From the NCBI GenBank assembly GCA_019009955.1, contig CM032231.1, positions 38,306,001-38,370,000 on the forward strand: DNA of 64,000 nucleotides. The letters run 5' to 3'. Both the position numbers and the translations under genes were made by a program. The notes under the pieces are model-generated. The model worked only from the letters and a program-made list of their open reading frames with translations, ran no database searches and was not told the DNA's origin. Below, in pieces: positions 54,465 to 64,000 of the stretch; positions within the stretch are counted from its first letter, which is position 1; the number at the start of each line of letters is the position of its first letter. The DNA is from Riptortus pedestris (Eukaryota > Arthropoda > Insecta > Hemiptera > Alydidae).

Positions 54465-54548
54465 GAATATTTTTTTCTTCTTATTCTGGACGCAATATTT
54501 GTATACGTTCTTCATAGTTCATGGGAAGGGTCATCAATAAAAAGCATT
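54465..54548. repeat. foldback element, left arm, split by Merlin
   Basis: TTATTCTGGACGCAATATTT and GGGAAGGGTCATCAATAAAA match the arms at 56366 and, inverted, 37088. The arm continues at 55266 after the Merlin insert. Confidence 0.6.
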
Positions 54549-55265
54549 GGTACTTGTGTATTATATCCACCACATTTTACTTCCACTAGTTCCACGCTAG
54601 AATGCGCTACTGAAGTGCGACGCTAGCTCTCCCAGGCTAATGAGGTTATCTTTTGTTGCGTTTGCTGTTTATTGTGATGTTTAGTGTTTCTTAGTCCTTT
54701 AAAAATGCCTCTTTGGGATTTGCCAACGACTGAAGAAGACGCTGTTAAATATTTACATGAGAGGAATATTTTGGCTATCAGAAGAAAGTGTTCCAAATCA
54801 CATTGTATGAAACTTTATAGTGGAAAGAAAAGTCTTTTTTGGAAGTGTAATGTAAGAAAGTGTGGTGAGCAAGTCGGCGTTCGGATTGACACTTGGTTCG
54901 AAGGAAGTAAAATTCCATTTTGTAATGCATTGAAGTTCATTTTCTGCTGGTGCGAAGAATTGACATCTGTCAATTTTTGCAATAAACAACTCAAAATTTC
55001 CAATAAGACTGCTATTGATTGGAACAGTTACATGAGGGAGTTGTGTCCTTAGATATGAAGAACAGTATTTCCACACATTTCCCGCCTAAATGTGAATAAA
55101 ATGTTTTATTTTTAAAAATTGTGTTTTCTTTTGTTTATCATTATAATCCCGTAGAAGGTTATAAGGTAAGTATAACCTCCCTTGCGGGCAATGAATCGTA
55201 CTACTTAAAACAGTAGCGCACTCTAGCGTGGAACTAAAATGTGGTGGATATAATACACAAGTACC
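54549..55265 (+). mobile_element. 717-bp Merlin-type transposon, non-autonomous
   Basis: The ends are GGTACTTGTGTATTATATCC and its complement; the inverted repeat extends, with small gaps, through TTCCACGCTAGA and GCGCTACTG (about 65 bp). AAAGCATT duplicates at 54541-54548 and 55266-55273, an 8-bp target duplication typical of Merlin. The uninterrupted relative at 36757-36790 supports the boundaries. Inside is one intact small frame that keeps only the N-terminal part of an IS1595/ISXO2-like transposase. Confidence 0.85.
54705..55052 (+). CDS. Merlin/ISXO2-like transposase N-terminal domain only
   Basis: A 115-residue intact frame starting MPLWDLPTTEEDAV. It has a zinc-ribbon pattern (CSKSHC, then CNVRKC), the GTWFEGS-like DTWFEGSKIPF stretch and the CWCEELTSVNFC block that precede the catalytic domain in arthropod ISXO2-like proteins. 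It stops at MRELCP, before any DDE residues, and an AATAAA lies about 40 bp later. It may still bind the element ends. Start chosen at the ATG giving the conserved MPLWDLP. Confidence 0.65.
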   Translation: MPLWDLPTTEEDAVKYLHERNILAIRRKCSKSHCMKLYSGKKSLFWKCNVRKCGEQVGVRIDTWFEGSKIPFCNALKFIFCWCEELTSVNFCNKQLKISNKTAIDWNSYMRELCP

Positions 55266-55545
55266 AAAGCATTTTTTCGCTCAAACTTTATTCATACTGC
55301 CCTACATGTTTCGTGGCTTACACACTACCTCTTCAGGGGCTATCCCTTTTCAAAAAAAAATAATAACATTAATTTAACATAACCCTATGATAATTCTTTG
55401 CTAGATATTGTATTACTAAGTTCCTACTTACATGATATATTTATTAAATCTAATTACAGATTGCTACTTACATTTATGAAGTGCTTGTTCCCTTTTATGC
55501 TCCTTGCGACTGTCCCTTACTCACTGGGGAGCTGATTACAGATCG
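55266..55545. repeat. foldback element, remainder after Merlin insert
   Basis: It resumes the arm (CCTACATGTTTCGTGGCTTA, CCTCTTCAGGGGCTATCC) and, near 55475-55530, a GAAGTGCTTGTTCCC block that matches, inverted, the centre of the copy at 36905-36955. The right arm is missing. Confidence 0.5.
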
Positions 55546-55574
55546 ATTATTTACACGTCAAACCCAGTGGAAGG

Positions 55575-55720
55575 GAAGGTTTAGAGTGGGAGAATTTCGA
55601 AATATCTCCGTTACTGTACTTCAGATCGAAAAATTGTATAGAGCCAATCGTATTGTAAATTTAATTGCCTATAAATATTGTTATGTACAAATTTTTTCTA
55701 ATATGAGTATTGTTCAATTT
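55575..55720 (-). repeat. diverged HINE internal fragment
   Basis: GAATTTCGAAATATCTCCGT, then GAAAAATTGTATAGAGCCAA match the reversed HINE middle. No termini. Confidence 0.5.
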
Positions 55721-55941
55721 AAAATTGAAGCGCTAATTAAACTATACCAGCCCCATCTGTTAGCAACTAGACCAACCAAGGATGTCCCCTGAAGAGTGCT
55801 GACCTCTACAGCCTACTTTGTAAATACTACCTGAGAGGGCATCCTTGGGTTCAAAGTGCAAGAGATAAAGAAGACAGGCTGAGACAGTAGAGTGAGTAGG
55901 ACAGCAGAGGAGTGAGTAGAGCCCCCATGTGCAGCAGCAGT

Positions 55942-56070
55942 TTTAGCTTTTTAGCAGATTTCCCTTAAGGGAAATCAGCTATTGAGGTCGTACTCATGAC
56001 GCGAGTTTCGAAAAATTTCTTCAAATGTCCATCGATCCTACCCAGGAGATGACGAAAATGAGGTCCGTTC

Positions 56071-56110
<40 letters not shown>

Positions 56111-56282
56111 ATATATATATATATATATATATATATTGGTCTGTTAACGCTCTAGCGGTCGCAATTTTTGTTTGATCGTTACCAAACTCGAAATTTAATC
56201 GTTTTATGTAAAAAAAAAGATCAAGTTCGTTAATGGCTGAAATCGGACCAGTAGGAGGGGGGGTTTAGAGAGGGGGGACAAA
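55942..56282 (-). repeat. HINE-like repeat (inverted), 3' half
   Basis: It starts at TTTAGCAGATTTCCCTTAAG, has an interrupted (AT)n tract at 56078-56135, the CTAGCGGTCGCAATTTTTG block and a G-rich block at its end. The 5' half is missing. Confidence 0.75.
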
Positions 56283-56354
56283 AAGATTATATATTCATAG
56301 TTCCAATCAGATGTCAGGAGTGTTATAGTGGGTTTTATTGTGATTTAAATTTAA

Positions 56355-56742
56355 ATTCCCATTCCTTATTCTGGACACAATGTTCTCTTATATTCTTAAT
56401 AGTTTAGTGGGAAGGGTCACCAGCAAAAACACCTTTTTTTTCCCACACTTTATTCAAAATTGTTCTACATATCAGGTTCCTCTACCATCCAGCATATTCC
56501 ATGCTATTTTGTGGCCTATAAACCATCTCTTCAGGGCGATTCAGTTTTCTACGTCCTCCCCCCGTGCAGAAGGCCCATTTCTACCAATCTAAGAGGAGAC
56601 GAGCACTTCATAACTGAATGGCCTCTAAACCTCCTGTAGGCCATGAAATATGAAGGACAATTTTGAATAGTCTCTGCAGGGCAGGGGAAGGAGGCTTTAT
56701 TGGTGACCCTTGCCACTAAACTATGAAGAATTAAATTTCCAT
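56355..56742. repeat. foldback element, diverged copy
   Basis: The left arm is TTATTCTGGACACAATGTTC and AGTGGGAAGGGTCACCAG; the right arm is TATTGGTGACCCTTGCCACT and AAACTATGAAGAAT. The centre carries GGTTCCTCTACCATCCAGC. The stretch 56743-57138 shows nothing else. Confidence 0.6.
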
Positions 56743-57138
56743 ATTTTCCAAAGAAATGTGAAGTTAATTTTTGTAATTGTCAAAAAATAACTAGGAGTAG
56801 TGTACTCGTCACTATACTGCATTTCACCATTAAATTATGACAAAATTTGTAATAAATGCTTTTATCGAAAGAAAACTAACAATTTAAAAAAAAAAAAAAA
56901 AAGTAGATTATAAGAAGGGTTATAAAAAGAAGTCTCTATGCAACTATTTTGTTAATACATTTTATTTTCGAAATGGGGACTAGGGGTTAATTTACTCAAA
57001 ATGTATTTATCAGTCATACAATATATATATTAATAAATTGTGAGTCTTAATCCTATTTATCATTAAAGCAGACAAAATACTCTAAGTTACAGTTAACAAG
57101 TGAAATTCAATTAAAAAAAAAAAAATATAAATAATAAG

Positions 57139-57333
57139 TTAGAATATGCGCCCAAAAGCCATTCCTATAGCAAAACTAGCGAAGAATGATGCCATAAAAA
57201 TATGTATTTCTTCGAATACAAAATAATCAGGATCATTGAGGATACTGTGATGAAACCACTTCTTTGCTTTTTTCTCTTTCTTCTTAACAACTTTCTCCAC
57301 TTTTTCAATTTTTCTATCAACAAATCGTTCCAC
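57139..57333 (-). CDS. FUNDC1-like gene, alternative last exon B
   Basis: It follows acceptor TTATTTAG|GTG and encodes VERFVDRKIEKVEKVVKKKE, a lysine-rich segment, then EEIHIFMASFFASFAIGMAFG, a membrane-spanning stretch, and stop. It starts in the same phase and with the same V-x-x-F pattern as exon A, 208 bp upstream in gene direction. FUN14 proteins are small mitochondrial outer-membrane proteins linked to mitophagy. Assigned by its position and phase next to exon A. Confidence 0.45.
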   Translation of the reverse strand: MERFVDRKIEKVEKVVKKKEKKAKKWFHHSILNDPDYFVFEEIHIFMASFFASFAIGMAFGRIF

Positions 57334-57541
57334 CTAAATAAGACACACTCACAGTTACTAAATATTTATTGATAAAGATACAACCAAGAACTCACTTAGA
57401 TAGCCTTGGAAATTCAAATAAATACTCCTAGTTTGATTTAGTGGAAATATTTTAGTACAAACTAATGAAGTATTTACTCTAAATGATCACAAAAAATTAA
57501 ATACATTACAACATTTAATAAGATCTATAATTAACAATAAT

Positions 57542-57622
57542 TTAAGATGAAGCAATCCCAATAAGGAAACCACCAGCATATCCAGCGGCCATGTAAGTGT
57601 TTTCTTGTGCGAATTTTTTCAC
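57542..57622 (-). CDS. FUNDC1-like gene, last exon A
   Basis: Acceptor CTTTCAG|GTG opens 26 codons reading VKKFAQENTYMAAGYAGGFL then IGIASS and stop. This fits the C-terminus of FUN14 domain proteins, where human FUNDC1 ends SGFVGGFLLGLAS. The upstream exons with the cytosolic LIR region and first membrane segment are not recognisable between here and the window end. They may lie outside, with CMPK1 then nested in an intron. Confidence 0.5.
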   Translation of the reverse strand: MKKFAQENTYMAAGYAGGFLIGIASS

Positions 57623-57951
57623 CTGAAAGTAAAGATTTGATGAAATTTCTATCTTAATTATGAAGCAGACCATGCATATCAATAACTCTATTTTCCTTCT
57701 AAGCTTAACCTTTAACAACAACCATGGGTCAAAAACGACCCGAGCATAAAATAAAAATTAAGGTTTCTCTGGTTTGTTGCTAGGCAGCACCACCAGGTAC
57801 CATATATTCTCCCCTTAGTAACAGCTGTTACAGTTCCTCTTCCTCTTGTTTCTGGGATTACCTGTGTCTGTCTAATTAACGTTTTGGGGTCATTTTTGAC
57901 CCGTGATGGTAATTATGTTATTAAAACACTGTTTAAAGAATTTATATTGAT

Positions 57952-58266
57952 ATGACAAATGAGGGTTTTATTATGAATGGCAGCCATTATAAAGATTGGT
58001 GGGTATATATGAACGAAGATGATAAAAATCAGAATCCTGTGTCTGATGATAATGAGGATCTAATGAGTAATTACAGTGACAATCAGTCCATTCGTTCTGA
58101 TCATTATACAGATTCAGAAATACAGCTAAATGAGGATAAATTGTGCAAAAAGTCTGACCAGAAACATTCAACAATATGCTATAAATGTAATAACACAGGG
58201 AGCAACAATCACTCTGAATTTAAATGTCTCTGTGAAGATAAAATTTTAATTTATTTGTTAGTGTAG
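57952..58266 (+). CDS. small acidic protein, probable remnant of piggyBac transposase
   Basis: A 104-codon frame (its first ATG is at the start). An acidic, Ser/Asp-rich N-terminal part (DDNEDLMSNYSDNQS) is followed directly by a Cys-rich stretch (CYKCNNTG, then KCLCED). PiggyBac transposases have an acidic N-terminus and a C-terminal Cys-rich domain, so this may be both ends joined by internal deletion. It lacks the DDD catalytic core. Confidence 0.4.
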   Translation: MTNEGFIMNGSHYKDWWVYMNEDDKNQNPVSDDNEDLMSNYSDNQSIRSDHYTDSEIQLNEDKLCKKSDQKHSTICYKCNNTGSNNHSEFKCLCEDKILIYLLV

Positions 58267-58433
58267 TAGAGAGCCACTCACACTTTCTTTATTATCTAAG
58301 ATATTGAACTACTTTCTGTTTCAGAATAAGCAGAACACGCTTAAATATAATAAGAAAGATGGTCCTCTTAAAATTCATTATTACATATTTTTTTTTTTTA
58401 TACTATTTGAAGACTTGGATTTTTTTTGCACTT

Positions 58434-58478
58434 TTTAGCAGATTTCCCTTAAGGGAAATCAGCTATTGAGGATGTACT
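58434..58478 (-). repeat. isolated HINE 3' terminal hairpin
   Basis: TTTTTAGCAGATTTCCCTTA leads the intact 20-bp palindrome and about 20 bp of the following block, then unrelated sequence. This is the shortest copy in the window and lies inside the piggyBac-like element. Confidence 0.7.
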
Positions 58479-59060
58479 CATTTCTAATTCAAATATGTTT
58501 TTTTTGGAAATTGTAAAAACAAATTATTTTTATCGTATTTGTATTTTAAAATGTGGCACATTTGTTATGTATTCCATAAAAGAAATTATATTAAAAAAAT
58601 TTAAACTTTTATTGTGTGGGTCATAAGACCCATGGTAGTACTTGTGTAACTTTAAAACATGGTAGCAGTTGAAGGTTAACTCTGTGTTCTTTTTTATGTT
58701 TTCCTCTTCACAGTTAAAGAAGAATCTTATTTTAAAAAAAATAAAAATAAATAATTATAAATACAAGTAGTTTTGCAAATATAATCTGAGTAAGAACAGC
58801 TGCCTTATCTGAAATTGACAACAAAGGAGAAAGAACAAAAAAGAGGGCTTTATTAATTTATTGTATTTCTTATAGGTATGGACAAATTTGTTATTTTGTA
58901 TTTTGTCGACCCTCTCCTCCAAAACGAATACCAAACCTATAAGCTTTCCAGAAGACCAACCCTAAAATAGCTCCCCCGATCCAATTTCAGAAGTTAATGA
59001 ACTTAAACTTTAGTTTCGTGTGAAAGTCTTAATATCAAATTTGGTAGAGATTAAACAAAA

Positions 59061-59715
59061 GTCCGTCACGGGGGCTTTGTAAACTAAGCAGATTTCCCCC
59101 CTGAAGATTAACAATAGATAAATCTACATACTAGTAACAAAACACCACTGTGAATATTAAGTGAATAAATACAAACGGTAATAAGAAATCTTTCAGTAAA
59201 TTTTAATAATTTCCAGATGGGGAGCATCTGAAATGTAAACAAACAGGTCTGCCAACCTTTCACCAGAAAGAAAAACAATTATTTAAATATATCAGAACAT
59301 AACATATTAATTTTATTGAAAACTACTTACTATATCTAGTACTGTAATGTATAATGGATCAGAATAATTTTTATGTCAATCATTCAAATTTTAGTAGTCC
59401 AAGAACTTAAGACAGGGGGGGGGGGGTAACCAGAACATATTTGCATGTATCTCGTATAATACAAAAGATAGAGAATAAATGTATATAACAATATTTATAG
59501 CACATTTAATTTGCAATAAGATTGATTCTATACACATTTTCGATTTGACTAGAGTAACAGAGATATTTCGAATTTTCAAAATTCTCCCTCTCTAACCCCC
59601 CCCCCCTGTCCGATTTCAGTCATTTCTTTTACATAAAACGACTAAATACAGAGTTTGATAACGATCAAAGTATAATTGCGACCGCTAGGGCCGTAACAGA
59701 CGAATATATATATTC
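59061..59715 (+). repeat. HINE-like repeat, long form, 5' part
   Basis: The 5' end GTCCGTCACGGGGGCTTTG is at 59062, then AAGCAGATTTCCCCC, a G-run (59417-59427), a C-run block (59598-59608) and GCGACCGCTAGGGCCGTAAC, and it stops in a short AT tract at about 59715. The 3' palindrome is missing. The gap 58680-59060 shows no gene. Confidence 0.65.
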
Positions 59716-60170
59716 TATTTTTGAGGCTGCATCGCTGGGGAGTATTATCAGTGTGAGAACTTCGGCTGTCTGCTCCAGCGGTTGGAATTTTTGTTGTTTT
59801 GCAAATTTTCGATGGAAATGCGTCCATCTTCATCAGGCAAAAAATTTAATTTAATTTGAATAGCTACTTCAATCATATGGTTTGGATTTTATTTTAATAT
59901 GGTTTACCACGTCTCAGAGAGTGACCCCGTCCACGCCGTTTAGTGTATTCGTTCTCTTGTTAATTTCTATAGCTTCTAGGACCAATCGTTTACCGAGATG
60001 ATCCTCTCTGTGTAAAATTTTGGTATAGACCTTTATTTTGACACTCTAAACGTCTTTTGTAGTCCGATTGATGATCAAAAAATTCTTTGTTTGTTATGAT
60101 TACTCCAATTGATTTCTGTTTTTTCGTTAATGGGAGAATTCGGAAACTATCTGATTTTTAATTAAATGAA
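59716..60170 (-). mobile_element. possible Penelope-like retroelement 3' fragment
   Basis: On the minus strand a frame reads LHREDHLGKRLVLEAIEINK with LNGVDGVTL after it, resembling the tail of GIY-YIG-containing Penelope-like proteins. Downstream is a GC-richer segment with GCCTGATGAAGATGGACGCA. Only a fragment with no catalytic motif is present, so the family is uncertain. Confidence 0.35.
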
Positions 60171-60576
60171 ACTATTATAAACATTGCAGCAGTTGCAATG
60201 ACCAAGAACTTTAGGAGAAATATTGAATTATAGGTGAAGTATCCTTAAGGCATATCATGTTAGGGGACAATAAATATTTATTAATGTGATAAAATAATAA
60301 CATCTTTATCAATTTCATAAAATGTTGAAATATCTAATGAACAAATATTGCAGACAATGTTTTGGGTACTTGAACTCACATTTATATGTTACAATATACG
60401 TTAGAATTTTTAGCGAGTATGAGTTGGCAAGAATGCTGATAACAAGATCGATAACCACAGGGAGGAGGTTGAGATATTTAACCTAATAAGAGTAAAGCTC
60501 ACTCCATGGCAAGTTTTAAGTGGAAATAACGTTAGTTTTCATAGACTGATTGTACCTCATATCGCGTAACCTTTTT

Positions 60577-61932
60577 ATGATAAAATCTCTTCTTCAATTC
60601 AGTTCAAACGTCGTGAAGAACATGGTGAAACCAAAGGTCGTGTTCGTTCTAGGGGGACCTGGCGCCGGGAAAGGGACGCAGTGTGCAAATATAGTTAAAG
60701 AATTCGGTTTTGTTCATCTATCGGCTGGTGATTTATTGAGGGATGAAAGACAGAAACCCAACTCACCGTATGGGGAGCTGATAGAAACACATATAAAAAA
60801 TGGTACAATTGTTCCTGTGGAAATAACATGTAAACTGATAGAAATTGCAATGCAGAATGCACAAACCAACAGATTCTTAATTGATGGATTTCCCAGGAAT
60901 AAGGACAATTTGGATGGCTGGAAGAGGGAAATGGAAGAAAAGGTGAAATTTTCATTAATAATTGGATTAATGTATGTATTGATTATTAAATTAATGGCCA
61001 CTGATTAGATTTTTTTTGTTGTGCTCACTATGAGGTATGACAATTTACCATTTGTTTACTATAAATCGGGCTAAGCTGGTAATAAGAATGTGTTTGTATT
61101 GCTAAAATTTGGCAAATATGACAAAATTGAACCATATTAAGAAACCAGTTAAAACTAACAGTAATAAAGAGGGGCGTGGCAAAATTTTAATTATTTTCTA
61201 CAAGCTTAATCTTTAAAATTTGAGAAGAAAAGTATAACAATCTAACATTTTAACACCCAGGATTGAACTTAACTTTATGACCAATAAAGTGGTTAAATAT
61301 ATATGAAACAACATTTGTTTATACTACTTCTGCTATTTATTTATGTATGTTATAAAGAAAAAAATTGTTTTTTTACATAAACAATTTATTTTAAGTTATA
61401 ATAAAATATAACTTTTCTAATAGGTCAGGGTTATTTGAAGGTGGTCATGGTGGTGAACAGATTATTATTCATTATTTCATAGCCTTATAGGAATTAAAAG
61501 ATATATAGATTTTTTTATTTAACTTGGGGAGTTATTATTTTGAATTTGAAAATTAATTGTTTTGTAGTTTTATATTCCTGCTGGGAAATTGCAATATAAA
61601 TAGTGAGAGACCACAATATATAGTAGTTGTAAACTACCTATTCTATAGAAATTAAATATAATTTCATGTTATAGGTGGAGCTGTTATTTGTATTGTTTTT
61701 GGAGTGCAAAGAAGACATATGTATTGATCGGTGTCTTAAAAGAGGAGCAGCAGGCAGTGGAAGATCTGATGATAATGAAGAATCATTAAAGAAGAGAATT
61801 CAAACATTCCATAATGATTCTTTGCCCATTGTTGAATATTACCGAACACTAGATTTAGTAAAAACAGTTGATGCCAGTAAGCCAAAGGAACAAGTTTTTG
61901 ATGAGATTAAACGAATATTTGAAGGAATATGA
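60577..61932 (+). CDS. CMPK1: UMP-CMP kinase, two exons
   Basis: It transfers phosphate from ATP to UMP, CMP or dCMP, mainly in cytosol and nucleus. Exons 60577-60942 and 61675-61932 join in phase 0 at EEK|VEL to give 207 aa, against 196-228 in the family. Seen: P-loop [11 protein letters not shown] (26-36), [17 protein letters not shown], the NMP-binding [11 protein letters not shown], the LID region [11 protein letters not shown] and the C-terminal [14 protein letters not shown]. The ATG at 60577 adds 15 residues ([15 protein letters not shown]) before a second Met at 60622 that begins the conserved [12 protein letters not shown], so either start may be used. AATAAA follows at 61981. Confidence 0.95.
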
Positions 61933-61980
61933 GCTTTTTGAATTGTTAAACATTTTAAACTTTTTATTTATTATTACTTA

Positions 61981-61986
61981 AATAAA
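61981..61986 (+). terminator. CMPK1 polyadenylation signal
   Basis: AATAAA lies 49 bp after the CMPK1 stop codon, in AT-rich sequence. It is the first canonical signal downstream. Confidence 0.6.
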
Positions 61987-62717
61987 ATAGGGGTTTGGGC
62001 AAGGAGCTTGCTTTGTTATTGTTATATCGCTACCTTTATCAATTTTAGTTATGTTTTATTTAAAGTAGAATATAACATAATGGAAATTACATATATATTT
62101 GAAAGTTTCATATGAACCCCATATAAAATTTTAATTCTATGCTTGTATTTTAGACCAAAGTAATTAAAGTAATGAATAGGAATATAAGATTTTCCTCTTT
62201 TGCAGAATATAATTTATTACAAATATTTCTAATTTTCACACATAAGCAAAAATAAGAAGGATTCTGCTAAAAATAAATTATTTTCTTTTATCACTGAAAT
62301 ATAAAAATTCAAAAAAATATTTCAATAAAATAAATCAACTTGAATTTGTTTTAGTATGGCACACTAAATTTAATGTATTTGCTGAACCTTTGTTAGTTCT
62401 GAGTACAGTGAGTACTCATATTATGCAGACACACATTAGTCAGAATATAAACCTATGCCAGCCCATTTAGAAACAAAAATAATCATTAATTTGTTTATTC
62501 TTGAAATGCTAATAGTGTACAATTTTTGATAAATGCTCACAAAATTATTTGTTAAGAGGTACATTGTGATAATATACAATAAATTTATTGCTAAGGTTCT
62601 CGAGTTCTATTTTTTTTTTGCTTGTCACCTAATGATTCCTGGACAACAAATACTTCTAAGAATGCCATCTCGTGTAATACCTTATGCATGGGGTGCATAC
62701 GGCTCATAACTGATAAA

Positions 62718-63062
62718 TCTCACGCAGGGATAATGCAAGCTAAACAGATTTCTCACTTGAAGGAATGTGTCATACTAGCCACAGTTGACATTGTCAGCCA
62801 CATTGTAATCTCCATTTCGTTTTTCTAAAACCCTATATTAACCTCAGGACTTGAGCTGGACATGAGATGTTTAGTGACATATCAGCATTAAGAAGTTTCC
62901 AAGAACAGAGGGTTTACCAAAGGATGAAACATCAAAACTACAAATAACTCAGTAGTTTTTCATATTAGAGACACATATATTGAACAATTATATTTGTTGA
63001 CACATGTGTTGAACAGTACATTCAACAATAAAAATGCAAATAACCCGGTCAGTATTTAAAAA
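62718..63062 (+). repeat. strongly diverged HINE-like repeat
   Basis: A 5'-end-like CTCACGCAGGGATAATGC and AAACAGATTTCTCAC are followed by the GGTTTACCAAAGGATGAAA and AAATAACTCAGTAGTT internal blocks. The 3' palindrome is not present. The stretch 61990-62717 is AT-rich and shows nothing. Confidence 0.4.
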
Positions 63063-64000
63063 GACTCAAGGGCAACTGCTGGTTAATTATCCCCCAAAAG
63101 GTTTCTTAAAATAGGTCCAATATTTTCAATTACGCCAAAAACTTCCTTCGTACTTGGATGGCAACTGAAAAATGTGGTCACCCTAAGCATGTTAAGATGG
63201 GAAGACTTCAGCATAAGTGAGTAGTGATTAGAAGAAAAAGGAACCCCTTGATGAGGAATTATAGTCCACGAGAGCGAATGACTAAAACCTCTAATAAAGG
63301 TGCTTGCATCAGCAGATTTGCCTCTGTCACAATGACATGCTGATGATGTCACCCACCCCCTTCTATTGTCTATTTATCTTGTAATAAGAAACATATTGAC
63401 AGCTAATCTTATGTGCTATTTAACCAATCTGACAAGATTTTATTTATAGCAACAGACCCTTCATGTCAGTCCAGGTCTGTACTTTTTATGGTTAAGTACT
63501 ATGAACAACATAAAGAGATTTTGTAGGTTTACAGTCATCTGGGACTTTGCTTATATAATAAAAACAGTAATGGTCCTTAAATTGAAAATTGGGGACCAGG
63601 GAAAGTAATTGTTTACCATCCTGAAACAGTTTTATATCCTGCTAGCTAAGGTACCCAGTTTTGCTCAGGAAATTATTTGAGAGTGAATGATGATGGTAAT
63701 TTTTTTTCAATGTTACACCTACACGTCGTCTGGGCGTATTGTTTTCCTGTAACGGTCAGGTAGGGGACTTATAGATTAGAAATTTTAGTTTTGAAGAATA
63801 AATGATAATAAAAACCTCTTCACTGTTTGACAAAACATGAATAATTTAAATCATAACAATGGATAGTATTTATTATAATTAAATATCATCTATAATGTAA
63901 ATATTTCCTGTCACAAACCAAACCGAGCGTACATATATACATAATAGTTAATGTGAGTAGAAAGCAAAATAAAAATTTGACAGGAAATAACAGAACAATT
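63063..64000. other. window end, no gene supported
   Basis: No supported gene. CTAGCTAAGGTACCCAGTTT near 63645 resembles an inverted Helitron-type 3' end (CTAG next to a GC-rich block), but without a clear hairpin. A minus-strand frame at 63083-63352 has no recognisable motif. Confidence 0.25.

Larger units (their letters stand above)
57709..58675 (+). mobile_element. piggyBac-like transposon, internally deleted
   Basis: TTAA at 57705-57708 and 58676-58679 flanks ends CCTTTAACAACAACCATGG and, complemented, CCTTCAACTGCTACCATG (imperfect inverted repeats). Subterminal palindromes built on GGGTC and GACCC recur at 57728, 57889 and 58617. It has one small frame (57952-58266) and no catalytic domain. 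A HINE terminal hairpin lies inside at 58434. Confidence 0.7.

Noticed and set aside
63083..63352. An 89-codon minus-strand frame as a gene
   Set aside because: No motif, no splice context, and it lies in repeat-like sequence with a SINE/HINE-like composition.

Overview
The window is AT-rich, intron-rich animal DNA, very probably from an arthropod. The introns have GT/AG boundaries, the proteins are metazoan, and the repeats (Tc1/mariner, hAT, piggyBac, Merlin, Helitron/Helentron, a gypsy-type LTR element, tRNA-derived SINEs) form a typical arthropod mix. I cannot name the species.

Layout. Positions 1-4369 are mostly repeats, plus a possible stray 5' exon with a TATA box at 490-612. Positions 4370-23626 (+) hold a complete 16-exon prolyl endopeptidase gene (PREP). 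My joined exons stay in frame to 759 codons and keep the Ser/Asp/His triad. Convergent to it, 45115-26052 (-) holds a complete 12-exon fidgetin-like 1 gene (FIGNL1, 770 codons), with Walker A/B, the arginine-rich AAA motif and an FKTA motif at the RAD51-binding position. Positions 46428-52778 hold a decayed gypsy-type retrotransposon whose 5' LTR is split by a 1.68-kb hAT-type element. Positions 52.8-57.1 kb are nested repeats: a solo LTR, a Merlin element inside a foldback element, and a second foldback. Positions 57139-57622 (-) carry two alternative-looking last exons of a FUNDC1-like gene whose upstream exons I could not find. Positions 57709-58675 are a piggyBac-like element. Positions 60577-61932 (+) hold a two-exon UMP-CMP kinase gene (CMPK1). 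The last 2 kb is repeat-derived or featureless.

The host genes are ordinary housekeeping functions: peptide cleavage, homologous-recombination control, pyrimidine nucleotide phosphorylation and mitochondrial outer-membrane/mitophagy biology. They show no sign of acting as a unit. The unusual content is the mobile DNA. One non-autonomous family appears about twenty times as whole or partial copies. It has a 20-bp palindrome next to a CTAA end, subterminal inverted repeats and an internal (AT)n tract, and I interpret it as a DINE-1/HINE-like Helentron derivative. Several elements still have readable target-site duplications, so the order of insertion can be worked out from this window alone.
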